From: Cecembia lonarensis LW9
Lineage (GTDB): Bacteria > Bacteroidota > Bacteroidia > Cytophagales > Cyclobacteriaceae
Length of the DNA stretch: 64,000 nt
Direction of reading: 5' to 3'
Assembly: GCF_000298295.1 (NCBI RefSeq)
Contig: NZ_AMGM01000004.1
Span: 59,093 to 123,092 of the forward strand
Part shown: piece by piece, positions 36,582-45,193 of the stretch
Numbering within the stretch: position 1 is the first letter of the stretch
How the letters are laid out: every line of letters starts with the position of its first letter
Notes under the pieces: generated by a model
Seen by the model: only the letters and a program-made list of their open reading frames with translations
The model's database searches: none
What the model was told of the DNA's origin: nothing
Made by a program: the position numbers and the translations under genes

Positions 36582-37337
36582 TTAATCCACATGGTCGCTG
36601 GGATATTCTATAAAAGTCGGAAGTTGTTTGCCTTTCATTAAATTCAGGTTAATGGTTACCCAGAACACGGGACCATGATTGATTCTTGCCACTGTCGGAC
36701 TGGTATTGATATACCTGATCACATATCCTAAAGAATAAATAAAATTTCCTTTGCCCAGCTGGCTCAAAAAGAATGTTCTGTGCTCATGTCTTACCCCATT
36801 TGGACCTGGACCGGTTCTGAACAAAGCTTCATTGAGCATAGTGGTGGTAAACCGGGTATTTTCGCTGATCACATTTCCCCAAGCATACCTTAAGCTATTG
36901 TTAAAACGCCATCTGTGATTAAAAGAAAAACCATCTGCAAGATCTCCTGATTCCAGGTTTTGAATAAAGCGGGCGTCATATCTGAACCTGAAACTGGTGC
37001 TCAGTTTTTTTGTGGAGGGTACCCTGTATATGGTCTGCATCCAAGGCCTATGTTCCGGTCTGACCAACCTTCCTTCTGAATTTGGTGCTCCTAATCTTAA
37101 AAAACCATAACCAACAGTGGTTACAAAATTGTCATTTTTAGGATGGTAAGTCAGACCCGTTCTGTAAATAAAAAAGAGTTCGTCTACAAAATGGGTATCG
37201 TTCCAAACTGCAAACTTTTCTGAAACCTGTACAGAGGTCATTACTCCCCACCAAGTTTCATTAATAAAGGTGAAATCCTGTTGGGCAAATCCCGAATGAA
37301 ATAGAAAACTAAAAATTAAAATCTTTAGATAACGCAT
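36582..37337 (-). CDS. DUF2490 outer-membrane-type protein (copy 2)
   Basis: I chose ATG 37337 (MRYLKILIFSFLF, signal ending SGFAQ) over an in-frame start 33 bases upstream. About 251 residues. Shared blocks with copy 1 are ETWWGVMTSVQVSEKFAVWND, FFIYRTGLTYHPKNDNFVTT, GRLVRPEHRPWMQTIYRVP and TSFRFRYDARFIQNLESGDLADGFSFNHRWRFN (over two segments). The order of strands suggests a small outer-membrane barrel. No partner or ligand is evident. Confidence 0.82.
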   Translation of the reverse strand: MRYLKILIFSFLFHSGFAQQDFTFINETWWGVMTSVQVSEKFAVWNDTHFVDELFFIYRTGLTYHPKNDNFVTTVGYGFLRLGAPNSEGRLVRPEHRPWMQTIYRVPSTKKLSTSFRFRYDARFIQNLESGDLADGFSFNHRWRFNNSLRYAWGNVISENTRFTTTMLNEALFRTGPGPNGVRHEHRTFFLSQLGKGNFIYSLGYVIRYINTSPTVARINHGPVFWVTINLNLMKGKQLPTFIEYPSDHVD

Positions 37338-37417
37338 CTTATTTTTTAAAACCAAATCGTAAACATACAAATTTGAAGTTTAAGTGGATTTAAGAATTTC
37401 CAAAGAAATCTGGATAA

Positions 37418-37597
37418 AATACTGAAGCTCAATCCCAAACTGATCCGTTTAGCGGCTATGCTTCATGGATTCTGCCGGGAATCAGGTACGAAACAGAAAT
37501 GAAATCCACCGTTCGACTAGAAGAAAGGGATGACCGATCAAGTAAAGCCATCTTAGACTTAAAAGCTAAAATGGATAAGTTGGGACAGATGCTTTGA
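37418..37597 (+). pseudogene. Possible remnant of a gene's 3' end
   Basis: 60 codons are open between TAA at 37415-37417 and TGA at 37595-37597, with no start codon before GIRYETEM. The text reads as protein (DPFSGYASWILPGIRYETE; then RLEERDDRSSKAILDLK and AKMDKLGQML). The tail recalls the C-termini of exported BNR/VPS10-like proteins, but the likeness is weak. The rest of the 37371-37716 gap holds only an AT-rich stem near 37652-37670 (AGCCTAT with ATAGGTT), which may terminate the gene at 37717. Confidence 0.35.
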
Positions 37598-37716
37598 TCT
37601 ATTTATGCCCGTAATGACAAAAAATTAAATCAAGCTTATAAGCAAAATAATAGCCTATAAAAAATAGGTTTGTCCACTTAATCAAACCTTTTTTCAATAA
37701 GCCCAAAATTAACGAA

Positions 37717-38334
37717 TTATCCAGGCAATCTGAATATTAAACCTCCGGTAAAGCCAAATTGAGCAATTGGCGACCATCCAGTCAAACCAACTTGCGTACC
37801 TTGTCCCGGACTCCACCATAAACTAGTTCCTACACCCATAATCGGGACCATTAAATTGGCCTGCATTCTTATACCAATATTTTCAGTAGGAAATATTTTA
37901 ACACCACCTTGAAAGCCAACAGAAAATCTTGTGATATTCCGAATATTAGCTTCAGGAAAAGCTAAAGTACCGGTTCCCAATTTACCTCCGGCAAACAAAG
38001 TCACTTTTTCAGATCTGGGAATTAATCTATTGACTCCAACGGTTGCATAATGAACTTGTGCCCTTTCATCCACATCATTTTGTAAGTCCCTAGACCTTGC
38101 AACAGCATTAGTGCCCAAATAGCTGTACCCAAGCTCCACTTCGGCGAATTCATTCAAAGAAAACCCAAGCATCCCTCCCCAATTCTGTCCATCCCGTATT
38201 ATTGCTCTTCCGCCGACTATATTAAAGCTTGATTGAAAGGTGTATCCTGTAAATGGAGTGATTTCAACCCCTTGAGCCAACAGATCAACGCATGATATTA
38301 GTGACAAAAACAAAACAACTAAAACTCTTTTCAT
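37717..38334 (-). CDS. Outer-membrane beta-barrel protein, 205 residues
   Basis: The signal peptide ends CVDLLAQ. The chain then shows opposing strands of OmpX/OmpW style (VEITPFTGYTFQSSFNIVGGRA; GFSLNEFAEVELGYSYLGTN; VHYATVGVNRLIPRSEKVTLFAGGKLGTG; FSVGFQGGVKIFPTENIGIRMQANLMVPIMG). The last strand ends FGFTGGLIFRLPG. It is a porin-like or OmpA-barrel-like fold by layout only. The gene stands alone between two remnants. Confidence 0.72.
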   Translation of the reverse strand: MKRVLVVLFLSLISCVDLLAQGVEITPFTGYTFQSSFNIVGGRAIIRDGQNWGGMLGFSLNEFAEVELGYSYLGTNAVARSRDLQNDVDERAQVHYATVGVNRLIPRSEKVTLFAGGKLGTGTLAFPEANIRNITRFSVGFQGGVKIFPTENIGIRMQANLMVPIMGVGTSLWWSPGQGTQVGLTGWSPIAQFGFTGGLIFRLPG

Positions 38335-38684
38335 ATTTATAGTAAGTTTAATTAATTAGTTTCTATTTCGATTATTAAAAAGAAGCCCAAGCTTTATAAG
38401 CTTTTATTTAATTTAATGGCAAACAAAGGAATGCATATTCATCTTGACAAAAAAGCTTAGCCTAGGCCATGTAGTTTGGTAATTTGCAAAGATTGAAGGA
38501 ATATTTGCGTATAAGGACTTTTTGAAAATCGATTAAGGTAAATGGTAAGTAGTTGAATTTTTTCATTTTCCGGTAGAAATGCATTTTAGAGGATATCTCC
38601 AAAAGCCAAAGACCAAATAGAGCCATTCAAAAGGCTAGGAAATACTTGATAAAATTAATTCCAATAAATTACCTTTTGAGTACT
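38335..38684. other. Gene-free gap, 350 bases
   Basis: AT-rich DNA between the barrel gene start and an alkaline-phosphatase remnant. I see short palindromes (AAGCTTTATAAGCTTTT near 38387) and no convincing gene. It may be scar sequence left by the deletion that truncated the phosphatase gene. Confidence 0.45.
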
Positions 38685-38882
38685 TCAATAAGTGGCGAAC
38701 CTGTTGCGCCAGAAGGTGCTTTTATCCTGATATATTGGGACGGGCATATCCCCACGGAGTTGGTCAACCGTTATCTGTAAGACCAATCGGGGAGAATTTT
38801 CCGGAGCAACTTTGGCTTGGCCACGCGTTATGGTTAGCAGTGCAAAAGCTATAGCAATGATTACTTGCAAAGGAAATTTCAT
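38685..38882 (-). pseudogene. N-terminal remnant of an alkaline phosphatase family gene
   Basis: 65 codons. The signal peptide (PLQVIIAIAFALLTITRGQA) is followed by SPRLVLQITVDQLRGDMP, the hallmark start of exported alkaline-phosphatase/sulfatase-fold enzymes of about 550 residues, whose first metal aspartate is the D in V-D-Q-L-R-G-D. Similarity ends at this point: VPIYQDKSTFWRNRFATY is unlike the family, then a stop. The nucleophile and other metal sites are absent, so the product cannot be active. It appears to be a deletion remnant. Confidence 0.78.
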
Positions 38883-38991
38883 GCTTTCACTTATTGTTAG
38901 CGGTAAAGGTTTGAAAAAAAATAATATAAACTTTTTTTGACTACATTAATAGTAATAGCCCGCCCAATTTTAGCAGGGCGGGCTAATTATT

Positions 38992-40515
38992 TTAGTTAAT
39001 CTCCTCAAAATCAGGCAGACTGAATGTCTTGTCAAAGAAAGGCTCCAGTGGTGCATACAAGCGGAAGTACACAAACCAGCCATCGGTGCCCACTGTCTTC
39101 ATGTAATTGCTTTCATAACCTGCCGGTGCTTTAGCCCCAATGTACAGGTCAACGGATCCATCGGGATTGCGTTTGATGTCCTGCATACGGCTGTTGATGG
39201 CAACAGAACGTACTGTCCCATCGCTTTCATAGTGTCTTCTTGTATCTTCACTATACAAATCCACCGACCAGAATTGGGCAGTAGGAACATCTGCCGGTAT
39301 CCGAAGCCTGTATGTCTTATCTGCCCTCAGCAGTTTCCCTTTGCTATCACGCTTTGCAGTCATATAAATTTGACCTTTACCAACATATGGGTTCACCATC
39401 CCTTCACTGCTGGTAACGGCTTCATAAAACCATACCGTTCGCTCATCAAGCTCAACCTTGTCGTAGTTAATCTGTGGAATCGAAAAATCAATACTCTTGT
39501 ACCACTGGGTACCCGGCCAATATGGTTCAGTAAATCGTGGATTTATCTGGAGATTTCTGGCCATCAATTCGCCCAGCGCGGCTCCTTCCATCAGGATTTT
39601 CGTTTGCCGTGCATCCGGATTAAATGGTTTACCTTTTACAATTCCGAGGGGCTCGATCATGGCCATCCACACTTTATCCTGCTCACGCACCGGCTCCTGG
39701 TTGATGACATCGTGCAGGGCTTTCCAATAGTCCATTCCACGGTAAGCCGTAGCAGACCATTCTTTATCCAAACCCTCGATCAGTTTATTCTGCACAGGCT
39801 GCCCACCAAGGGCAGAAACTTTCAAGGCCTTTACGAAATTACTTTTAAATTCCGGGGCAGTATCCAGAATACGGAATCCCCACATGATGTTATTTGTGGC
39901 AGACTGAACCACAAAAACTCCCCTTTTCTCATACTTTTTTGGGTCATCTTCCGGCCCGACAATGATATAAGTTCCTCCTTCGCCCCTATCCGGTCCGGTA
40001 AGCCCTAGATCGGCAATCGGACGTTGCCAAAAATCCAGTGCTGCACCTGCTGTCATGCCGGCCGGGTACTCAATTTGAAGCGGGCCTTTTGAAAGGTTTT
40101 CGAAGGATATAAAATAAGGCGTTGTCAGATTAGCTGTGACGATTCCCTGCTTCTCTCTGAAACTTACAAAGACCGCAAAGGTACCCCTTGCGTTGGGACC
40201 GTAGTGTTTGTTCTGCTCTTCACGCCAGGTTACAAAACTGACCAAAGGTGTTGACCACATATAAGCCTGAGAAGCACGTTGAAGGTCCATGGCATCAAAA
40301 AGCTTTTGGGAGCTTTCATCTGTCAGATAATTATGCTGCAGTTCCATCACACCATAAGGGGTTGTGATTTTTTCGTCACCTACCAATGTGGCGTTTTCTA
40401 ATGGGACAGAAATGCTTTGTGCGGTACGTGATTTTCTTTGCGCAAAAGTATTATTGGCAGTAGTAAAAACAAGCAAGGCCAAAATGGATAAGGAAAGAAA
40501 TTTGTTGGTTTTCAT
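38992..40515 (-). CDS. Exported DUF1254/DUF1214 protein
   Basis: I chose ATG 40515 (MKTNKFLSLSILALLVF). About 507 residues. The signal peptide ends NTFAQ. The DUF1254 part (about 60-190) has AYMWSTPLVSFVTWREEQ and TPYFISFENLSKGPLQIEYP; the DUF1214 part (about 380-500) has KTYRLRIPADVPTAQFWSVDLYS and NPDGSVDLYIGAKAPAG, ending RLYAPLEPFFDKTFSLPDFEEI. The two domains form a jelly-roll-like protein of unknown activity. It lies 58 bases downstream of a lipoprotein paralogue, in one operon. Base composition is more GC-rich than in the flanking core genes, which suggests recent transfer. Confidence 0.85.
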   Translation of the reverse strand: MKTNKFLSLSILALLVFTTANNTFAQRKSRTAQSISVPLENATLVGDEKITTPYGVMELQHNYLTDESSQKLFDAMDLQRASQAYMWSTPLVSFVTWREEQNKHYGPNARGTFAVFVSFREKQGIVTANLTTPYFISFENLSKGPLQIEYPAGMTAGAALDFWQRPIADLGLTGPDRGEGGTYIIVGPEDDPKKYEKRGVFVVQSATNNIMWGFRILDTAPEFKSNFVKALKVSALGGQPVQNKLIEGLDKEWSATAYRGMDYWKALHDVINQEPVREQDKVWMAMIEPLGIVKGKPFNPDARQTKILMEGAALGELMARNLQINPRFTEPYWPGTQWYKSIDFSIPQINYDKVELDERTVWFYEAVTSSEGMVNPYVGKGQIYMTAKRDSKGKLLRADKTYRLRIPADVPTAQFWSVDLYSEDTRRHYESDGTVRSVAINSRMQDIKRNPDGSVDLYIGAKAPAGYESNYMKTVGTDGWFVYFRLYAPLEPFFDKTFSLPDFEEIN

Positions 40516-40573
40516 TTTGGATAATTTTAATTGAAAATGATTCAATACAATAAGTTTATTTTTATAGAAATGC

Positions 40574-42040
40574 TCAATTCACAGGTTCGATATCTGGTAA
40601 TACCCAACTCTTGTCAAACAGTTCAGGAAGCGGTCCATAGAACCGGAACAGTATCTCGAATTTTCCCTTAGGGTCCGTAGGGGTCCAATTAGACTCTTTG
40701 CCCTCTGGGGCTTTCGGTCCGAAATACAGATCCACCGATCCGTCCTCATTCACCTGAAGACCAGGACTCTGGGAGGAACGTCCCGCGTGGGACATCTCAC
40801 GGATAAGAGCGTGTGTCCTCAGGTCGTAGAGCGTAGCCGACCAGTATTGCCGAACTGGGGCATTTGCCGGAACGTTCAGCTTATAGGTCTTACCACCGTC
40901 TAAGAGCTGGCCCTCCTTATCCACGAGTGCCATGAGGTAGAACTGACCTTCACCCATGCGTTTGGGTGTAAAGAAGATGAAGGAGAACAACAGGCCCCTG
41001 GCATCCACCGGATAGAGGTTCGGGTCTTTGAATTGGTCCTGTGATGCTTTGAACACCATGGCAATTGACTGGGGGAATGACCACCTACTGCCCTCTGCAA
41101 ATGCTCCGCCCTTCACCACTTCCTTATACATCCCGTCAATAAACGTAAACCCCTGCCCGGCTGCCTCATTGAGCAATTGGGCGTGCTCCGCGTCCGGTGC
41201 GAATGGCTTTCCTTTTTCAATGCCGATCATACGCAATTTATCAATCATAGTCCGGTCACGCTCTAGCCAGGGTTCGTACTGAACTATGCGGTTAAGCGAC
41301 TCAAAAAAGCGGATATCATACTGAATGGTTGCATCATAAAGCACGCCCGCCGCATCCACATAAACGGTGGCCGGAGGAGCCTGTGCCTGCGACAAGGGAT
41401 ATATCTTCATTCGCTTTCCGTATTCCACTGCCTTGGCAAGGTCTTCTTCACTGCCACTTTTTAGTACAGAACGGATAAGAGCGTACCCCTTGTAGGTCAG
41501 CGATGGAAGAACAATATATCCTGAGGGCAAATTGCCTGAATACCCTGGAGGCAGAATGAGGTACTTACCTCCCTTACCCCCGTCGGCACCTGCCGGGCCG
41601 ATATCTTCAAGCGGCATCTGCCAGGCATCCATGATAGTCCCAACAATTGCACCGCCATCAGCCGGGGGTATCTCTAAGACCACTGGCCCCACTTCTTTCG
41701 TATCAAAATAAGGTGTGAAATAGATGACATCGGTATTGGGCGTAAGTGTTTGGTTTTTCCAATCAAGCAGGCCCGACCAATACAGCATCTGGTTGTCCCG
41801 GCAAGCGGTCTCGCGGAGCATGGCCTGGTACATAAGGTCTAGATTAACCGCAGGCATACCCCATATCATAGCCTCGACGGCACGGTGCTTTATAACCTGC
41901 TGCTCCATTTCAGAGAAGGACATAGTATGATATGCCTGTAGTTCGCCTGAATTAAGAGACTTTTCCTTGGGCGTACAATTAGTCAATGCCGAAAGGATCA
42001 AAAAAATAAAAGGTAAGTAACAGATTTTCATAGTTTTCAT
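40574..42040 (-). CDS. DUF1254/DUF1214 lipoprotein
   Basis: 488 residues. The lipoprotein signal has lipobox ALTNC (C22). DUF1254 hallmarks are AVEAMIWGMPAVNLDLMYQAM, LTPNTDVIYFTPYFDTKEVGPVVLEIP and WQMPLEDIGPAGADGGKGG; DUF1214 hallmarks are KTYKLNVPANAPVRQYWSATLYD, VNEDGSVDLYFGPKAPEG and FRFYGPLPELFDKSWVLPDIE. A paralogue of the downstream protein with the same architecture but a lipid anchor, so the two may act as a membrane-bound and a soluble partner. Codons are visibly GC-richer (GCC, GGC, CCG) than those of the neighbouring regulator gene. No catalytic residues are known. Confidence 0.85.
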   Translation of the reverse strand: MKTMKICYLPFIFLILSALTNCTPKEKSLNSGELQAYHTMSFSEMEQQVIKHRAVEAMIWGMPAVNLDLMYQAMLRETACRDNQMLYWSGLLDWKNQTLTPNTDVIYFTPYFDTKEVGPVVLEIPPADGGAIVGTIMDAWQMPLEDIGPAGADGGKGGKYLILPPGYSGNLPSGYIVLPSLTYKGYALIRSVLKSGSEEDLAKAVEYGKRMKIYPLSQAQAPPATVYVDAAGVLYDATIQYDIRFFESLNRIVQYEPWLERDRTMIDKLRMIGIEKGKPFAPDAEHAQLLNEAAGQGFTFIDGMYKEVVKGGAFAEGSRWSFPQSIAMVFKASQDQFKDPNLYPVDARGLLFSFIFFTPKRMGEGQFYLMALVDKEGQLLDGGKTYKLNVPANAPVRQYWSATLYDLRTHALIREMSHAGRSSQSPGLQVNEDGSVDLYFGPKAPEGKESNWTPTDPKGKFEILFRFYGPLPELFDKSWVLPDIEPVN

Positions 42041-42293
42041 TTGAACAAATCATTAGGATACATTCAAATTTAAACCAAATGAATTCGGCATTCTTGGGCT
42101 CATTGCGCCGATTTATCTAAAGAATGCAAGCAGAAAATCCATAATTAGTTAGATTTCTTCCATCACTTCTATTAACAACAAAGTTTAATTCTCAGTCAAT
42201 GGAAGTAAAAGTTCTTTTTTTACATAAATAACTTTTCTGTCTGTTACCAATGACAGAATTTCGGACCAGTCGTCATGCTGAACGTAAGGAAGC

Positions 42294-42347
42294 ATCTCAT
42301 GAGGTTCATTTAATGATAGATTTAACATAAATAGAACCTCTGGAGAT
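42294..42347. repeat. Inverted repeat in dispersed-repeat-like DNA
   Basis: ATCTC-AT-GAGGTTC (42294-42307) pairs with GAACCTC-TG-GAGAT (42334-42347). The flanking GTCATGCTGAAC (42272-42283) and GAGATCCCTCG resemble the intergenic repeats with GTCATGCTGAAC and GAGATCC ends that are frequent in Bacteroidota. Confidence 0.65.
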
Positions 42348-42383
42348 CCCTCGTACATACCATTGACATAATCCTAAAATGCC

Positions 42384-42505
42384 CCTCGGCAAGCTCGGGG
42401 AACGGAGAAAATGGTTAATTAGGGTGGGGATTGGAAAAGGGGCGGCGCCCCTTTTCCAATCCCCACCTCCCCACATTACAGGCCCGGTGGCCGAGCTTGC
42501 CGAGG
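42384..42505. repeat. REP-like element enclosing a 45-bp perfect palindrome
   Basis: CCTCGGCAAGCTCGG (42384-42398) and its exact inverse CCGAGCTTGCCGAGG (42491-42505) bracket a 45-bp palindrome at 42423-42467 with 22-bp arms (start GGTGGGGATTGGAAAAGG) and one central base. The GAGCTTG(C/T)CGA core is widespread as a REP-type repeat in bacteria. Confidence 0.8.
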
Positions 42506-42647
42506 CCTAATCAGGTTAACTTTGCTGTCATTCCCATTTCTGTAAATGCCGATTTTCTATACTCGGAATGTTACACTTATCAATTTTTATGCCTCTTCCG
42601 CGATAGTTCTTGGGATCGGGTATTGGTTTTAAACTAGTGGGAGGGAA

Positions 42648-42725
42648 GAAATGCGGCTTTGCCGCATTTCTAAAACCCCCCATCTCCATTAATTTAGCAA
42701 TCCGGTCACCGAGCTTGTCGAGGTG
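42648..42725. repeat. Third REP-like unit with hairpin
   Basis: GAAATGCGGC (42648-42657) and GCCGCATTTC (42661-42670) form a perfect 10-bp stem with a TTT loop. It is followed by CACCGAGCTTGTCGAGGTG (42707-42725), a variant of the same REP core. It lies 49 bases past the regulator's stop and may act in termination. Confidence 0.75.
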
Positions 42726-42773
42726 AAAATATTATATTTGGTTATTGGTGTCATTGCGGATATACATATTATT

Positions 42774-43940
42774 CTATTTTCGGATTGATTTCTCCAAAGT
42801 AGATCTATATTCCGAGGGAGAAACCCCCATGACTTTTTTGAATGATTTGGTAAAGGAATTTCTATTACTGAAACCACATTCAAAGGCAACTGCCTCTAGT
42901 GTATAGTTGAGCCAATCACCACTTTTTAACTTTGATGCACAATACTGGATACGATTTTGATTGATAAAGTCTATAAAACCATAGCCTTTAAATGCATTGA
43001 GACTTTTTGATATTTGATAGGCAGGTACATTGATATCTCTGGATAAATCATGAATGCTGTAGCCCAGTTTTAGAAACAATTGATTTCTTTGGACTTCTCT
43101 ATCAATCATAAAAATTATTTCCTCCAATTTTTTATCTTCTTCTGTCATTTGGGTTTTATCCAAAGCCTTAGAAGTTTTTAGGTTTCTGTTGAATGATTTT
43201 CCGTACAGCAATGAAGGATAAAAAAAGAGAGAGAAAATTAAAATCAACAACCAAATTGCAGAAACGGTATTGGCCAATTGGTAAGAGGTAAATTGATCCA
43301 ACCAAAAAATACTGATCATATGAGGAAACCAAATAAAAAATTGACAACCTAAAAACACAATTATCCAATTTTTCCAAATTTTTTGATGCTTGTTCAAAGT
43401 GCTTTGATGCCTTACCCATTTTACCAACACATACACTTGAGCAATCCAATACATTCCAAAAATGAAGGTCCTAAATTCATGATGGAAATTCGGCCCAAAA
43501 AATTTACTTTGATTGAACTGGGCAAAACGTGCCAAATCGCTAATTTCCAGAAGAATAAGCTCCTTCTTTTCGGCAGTAGGCAAGGTCAGAACATCCCAAT
43601 AATCAACCAGATAAATTAAAAGTGGGATGGCATGCAGCAGGTCAAGCCATTTCCATTTCCGGCCTTTCGTATAAAAGTCGATATGCAAAAATGCCATTAC
43701 GCAAAAAATGAGGACAAATATCTGTCCGGTTCTATAAAAAACCGGCCAATAAATCAGTAACTGAGAAGTCAGGGAGAAGCTTACCCATACTGCCAGAGAA
43801 GCATTCAACTGGGCAATTCCCAGAGGAATATTGGCCGGATTTTTTTTGATTCCAAAATAAAAAATCACGGAAGCAGAGATTACCCCCAAGGCCACTACGA
43901 CCAATTGAACAAAAGTGATAAAATCAAATTGAATCTCCAT
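42774..43940 (-). CDS. Membrane-bound AraC-family regulator (seven-TM sensor)
   Basis: 388 residues. The N-terminal 240 residues contain about seven hydrophobic helices (FVQLVVVALGVISASVIFYFG; LLIYWPVFYRTGQIFVLIF; WLDLLHAIPLLIYLVDYW; WIIVFLGCQFFIWFPHMI; ANTVSAIWLLILIFSLFFYP). The C-terminal 110 residues are an AraC-type double helix-turn-helix (SIHDLSRDINVPAYQISKSL; LEAVAFECGFSNRNSFTKSFKKVMGVSPSEYR). The layout suggests a regulator that senses a membrane or periplasmic signal and binds DNA from the inner membrane. It lies directly upstream of the DUF1254 operon on the same strand, its likely target. Confidence 0.88.
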   Translation of the reverse strand: MEIQFDFITFVQLVVVALGVISASVIFYFGIKKNPANIPLGIAQLNASLAVWVSFSLTSQLLIYWPVFYRTGQIFVLIFCVMAFLHIDFYTKGRKWKWLDLLHAIPLLIYLVDYWDVLTLPTAEKKELILLEISDLARFAQFNQSKFFGPNFHHEFRTFIFGMYWIAQVYVLVKWVRHQSTLNKHQKIWKNWIIVFLGCQFFIWFPHMISIFWLDQFTSYQLANTVSAIWLLILIFSLFFYPSLLYGKSFNRNLKTSKALDKTQMTEEDKKLEEIIFMIDREVQRNQLFLKLGYSIHDLSRDINVPAYQISKSLNAFKGYGFIDFINQNRIQYCASKLKSGDWLNYTLEAVAFECGFSNRNSFTKSFKKVMGVSPSEYRSTLEKSIRK

Positions 43941-44236
43941 GATTGCCGGCCTTATCAGAAATTATGGCGAAATCACCAAAACTCAATTTTGGATTATTTT
44001 TTGAAAATTAAAAGTTTTGTAAATGAGTATCATTTTTAAGCTGACCCCGATACTTAAAAGAAGAAAGAAATATGAGTAAAATTATCGAGAGAATAAATCC
44101 TTTTTCAAAGGCTGATTCGGAGAAGAATATTTAAAACCGTAGTAAAAAATTGTCCCTCCAGCAAAGATGCAAACTGTTGCTAAATAAATTAGAAAAAAAT
44201 GAACTTGAAAGGCTTGCTTGAAAGTGTTTTTTTGGA
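43941..44236. other. Gap upstream of the 7TM-AraC gene: inverted repeat and start-less open frame
   Basis: AGTATC (44026-44031) and GATACT (44049-44054) form an inverted repeat, and CCAAAA...TTTTGG lies at 43977-43992; either could be an operator of the regulator. On the minus strand 44082-44240 reads 52 codons with a clear membrane segment (FFLIYLATVCIFAGGTIFYY) but with no ATG, GTG or TTG ahead of it, so I do not call it a gene. Confidence 0.4.
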
Positions 44237-45088
44237 TTAATCAATTACCAAAATTTCTTCATCTTGAATCTTAATTTTCCTCTTCTTCCTGAAATCCAAT
44301 GTTTGAAAAATGGTGACCCTAAAAGAATTGATCAAAAAAGTTTCCCTTAAAAATGGCTGTTGCTGAACAATCAACTGATACAATAAAGCAACACTCAAAT
44401 TAGCATTGCCTGGTGGAGAAATGAGTACTCCTGCCAAGGTCCTGTTTTGGTCAAAAAGCATAAAGCCTATTTCTTCCTTGTTATGGATAAAAAATTCATT
44501 GGCCAACTGCCATCGCAAACGAATTTTACTTTCAGGATAATCAGTAATAGTTCCATCAAATTGGATCAGATACCGGTACCTGTTTGTAAAGGTTGAAATG
44601 GTTTCTTCCAAGGTTTCATTGATAAATTGCTCCCTCCAACGTTGCTCAATGCGAAGCCGGTGTACAATATTTATGTCTCCCCGCTTATGATAGTATTGCA
44701 GTTGTTGGTAGATCCTGTTTTCATTTAAATAGGTCTGCTCTGCTTCAGGAGCATAGGTTCCAAACCAGGCATAACCTCCGGTAACTCTAAAACCTGTATT
44801 GGTATGATAATTCAAGCCAGCCCTTGCCGCTGTCAGGCTGGAATTCAGGGGAATAAGTCCAGTGGTACGGTAGTTGAGGTCTAAACCATAACTCCACCTG
44901 TCTTCAAATCTTCCTGTTTGATTGAAGGTAAACCACCATTGGGGTTTGGCAAACTGGGCCTGAACAGGATTTCCCAAAAAAATAAACATAAAAAAAGGGA
45001 AAAACTTCCTCCAGTCCGATTTGATAATGGTACTTTTCAGGTTTTTGGCCTCCACTGCTGCTGCAAAATTGTTGATCTGCCTTGACAT
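44237..45088 (-). CDS. DUF2490 outer-membrane-type protein (copy 3)
   Basis: The start is uncertain: ATG 45088 (MSRQINNF) gives 283 residues, while a TTG at 45154 extends it by 22. The hydrophobic core of the signal (FFPFFMFIFLGNPVQAQ) lies about 30-45 residues in, longer than usual, so a GTG inside the frame could be the true start. The mature part has WWFTFNQTGRFEDRWSYGLDLNYR, AARAGLNYHTNTGFRVTGGYAWFG, IVHRLRIEQRWREQFI and IRLRWQLANEFFIHN, matching DUF2490. It is more distant from the pair at 35.7-37.3 kb. It lies downstream of an Omp85-like gene in what looks like one operon. Confidence 0.75.
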   Translation of the reverse strand: MSRQINNFAAAVEAKNLKSTIIKSDWRKFFPFFMFIFLGNPVQAQFAKPQWWFTFNQTGRFEDRWSYGLDLNYRTTGLIPLNSSLTAARAGLNYHTNTGFRVTGGYAWFGTYAPEAEQTYLNENRIYQQLQYYHKRGDINIVHRLRIEQRWREQFINETLEETISTFTNRYRYLIQFDGTITDYPESKIRLRWQLANEFFIHNKEEIGFMLFDQNRTLAGVLISPPGNANLSVALLYQLIVQQQPFLRETFLINSFRVTIFQTLDFRKKRKIKIQDEEILVID

Positions 45089-45193
45089 AGAAATCCAAAA
45101 AAACGAAATGAACCTAGACCTTTGTCTGTTTTTCACCTTTTCCACCTTAATCAATCCATAATTGTATTCCTCAATTAATTTACTTCCAAATTC

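Larger units (their letters stand above)
42041..42773. other. 733-bp gene-free gap with clustered REP-like palindromes
   Basis: This gap separates a regulator gene from the DUF1254 operon it precedes. It holds the operon's promoter region and at least four inverted repeats, listed separately. I see no open frame with coding character. GC rises sharply from 42380 to 42510. Confidence 0.7.

Noticed and set aside
38390..38540. Short minus-strand open stretch ending LCKLPNYMA near 38465
   Set aside because: The composition is AT-driven, with no signal, domain or neighbour logic. It looks like a chance frame in gene-free DNA.
44072..44134. 20-codon plus-strand frame starting MSKIIERINPF
   Set aside because: It is too short and without a partner, and it overlaps a more protein-like but start-less minus-strand frame. 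Neither was called.
44082..44240. Minus-strand 52-codon frame with a membrane helix, following the DUF2490 gene
   Set aside because: No ATG, GTG or TTG precedes the helix and no homologue is recognised. Coding status cannot be supported from sequence alone.
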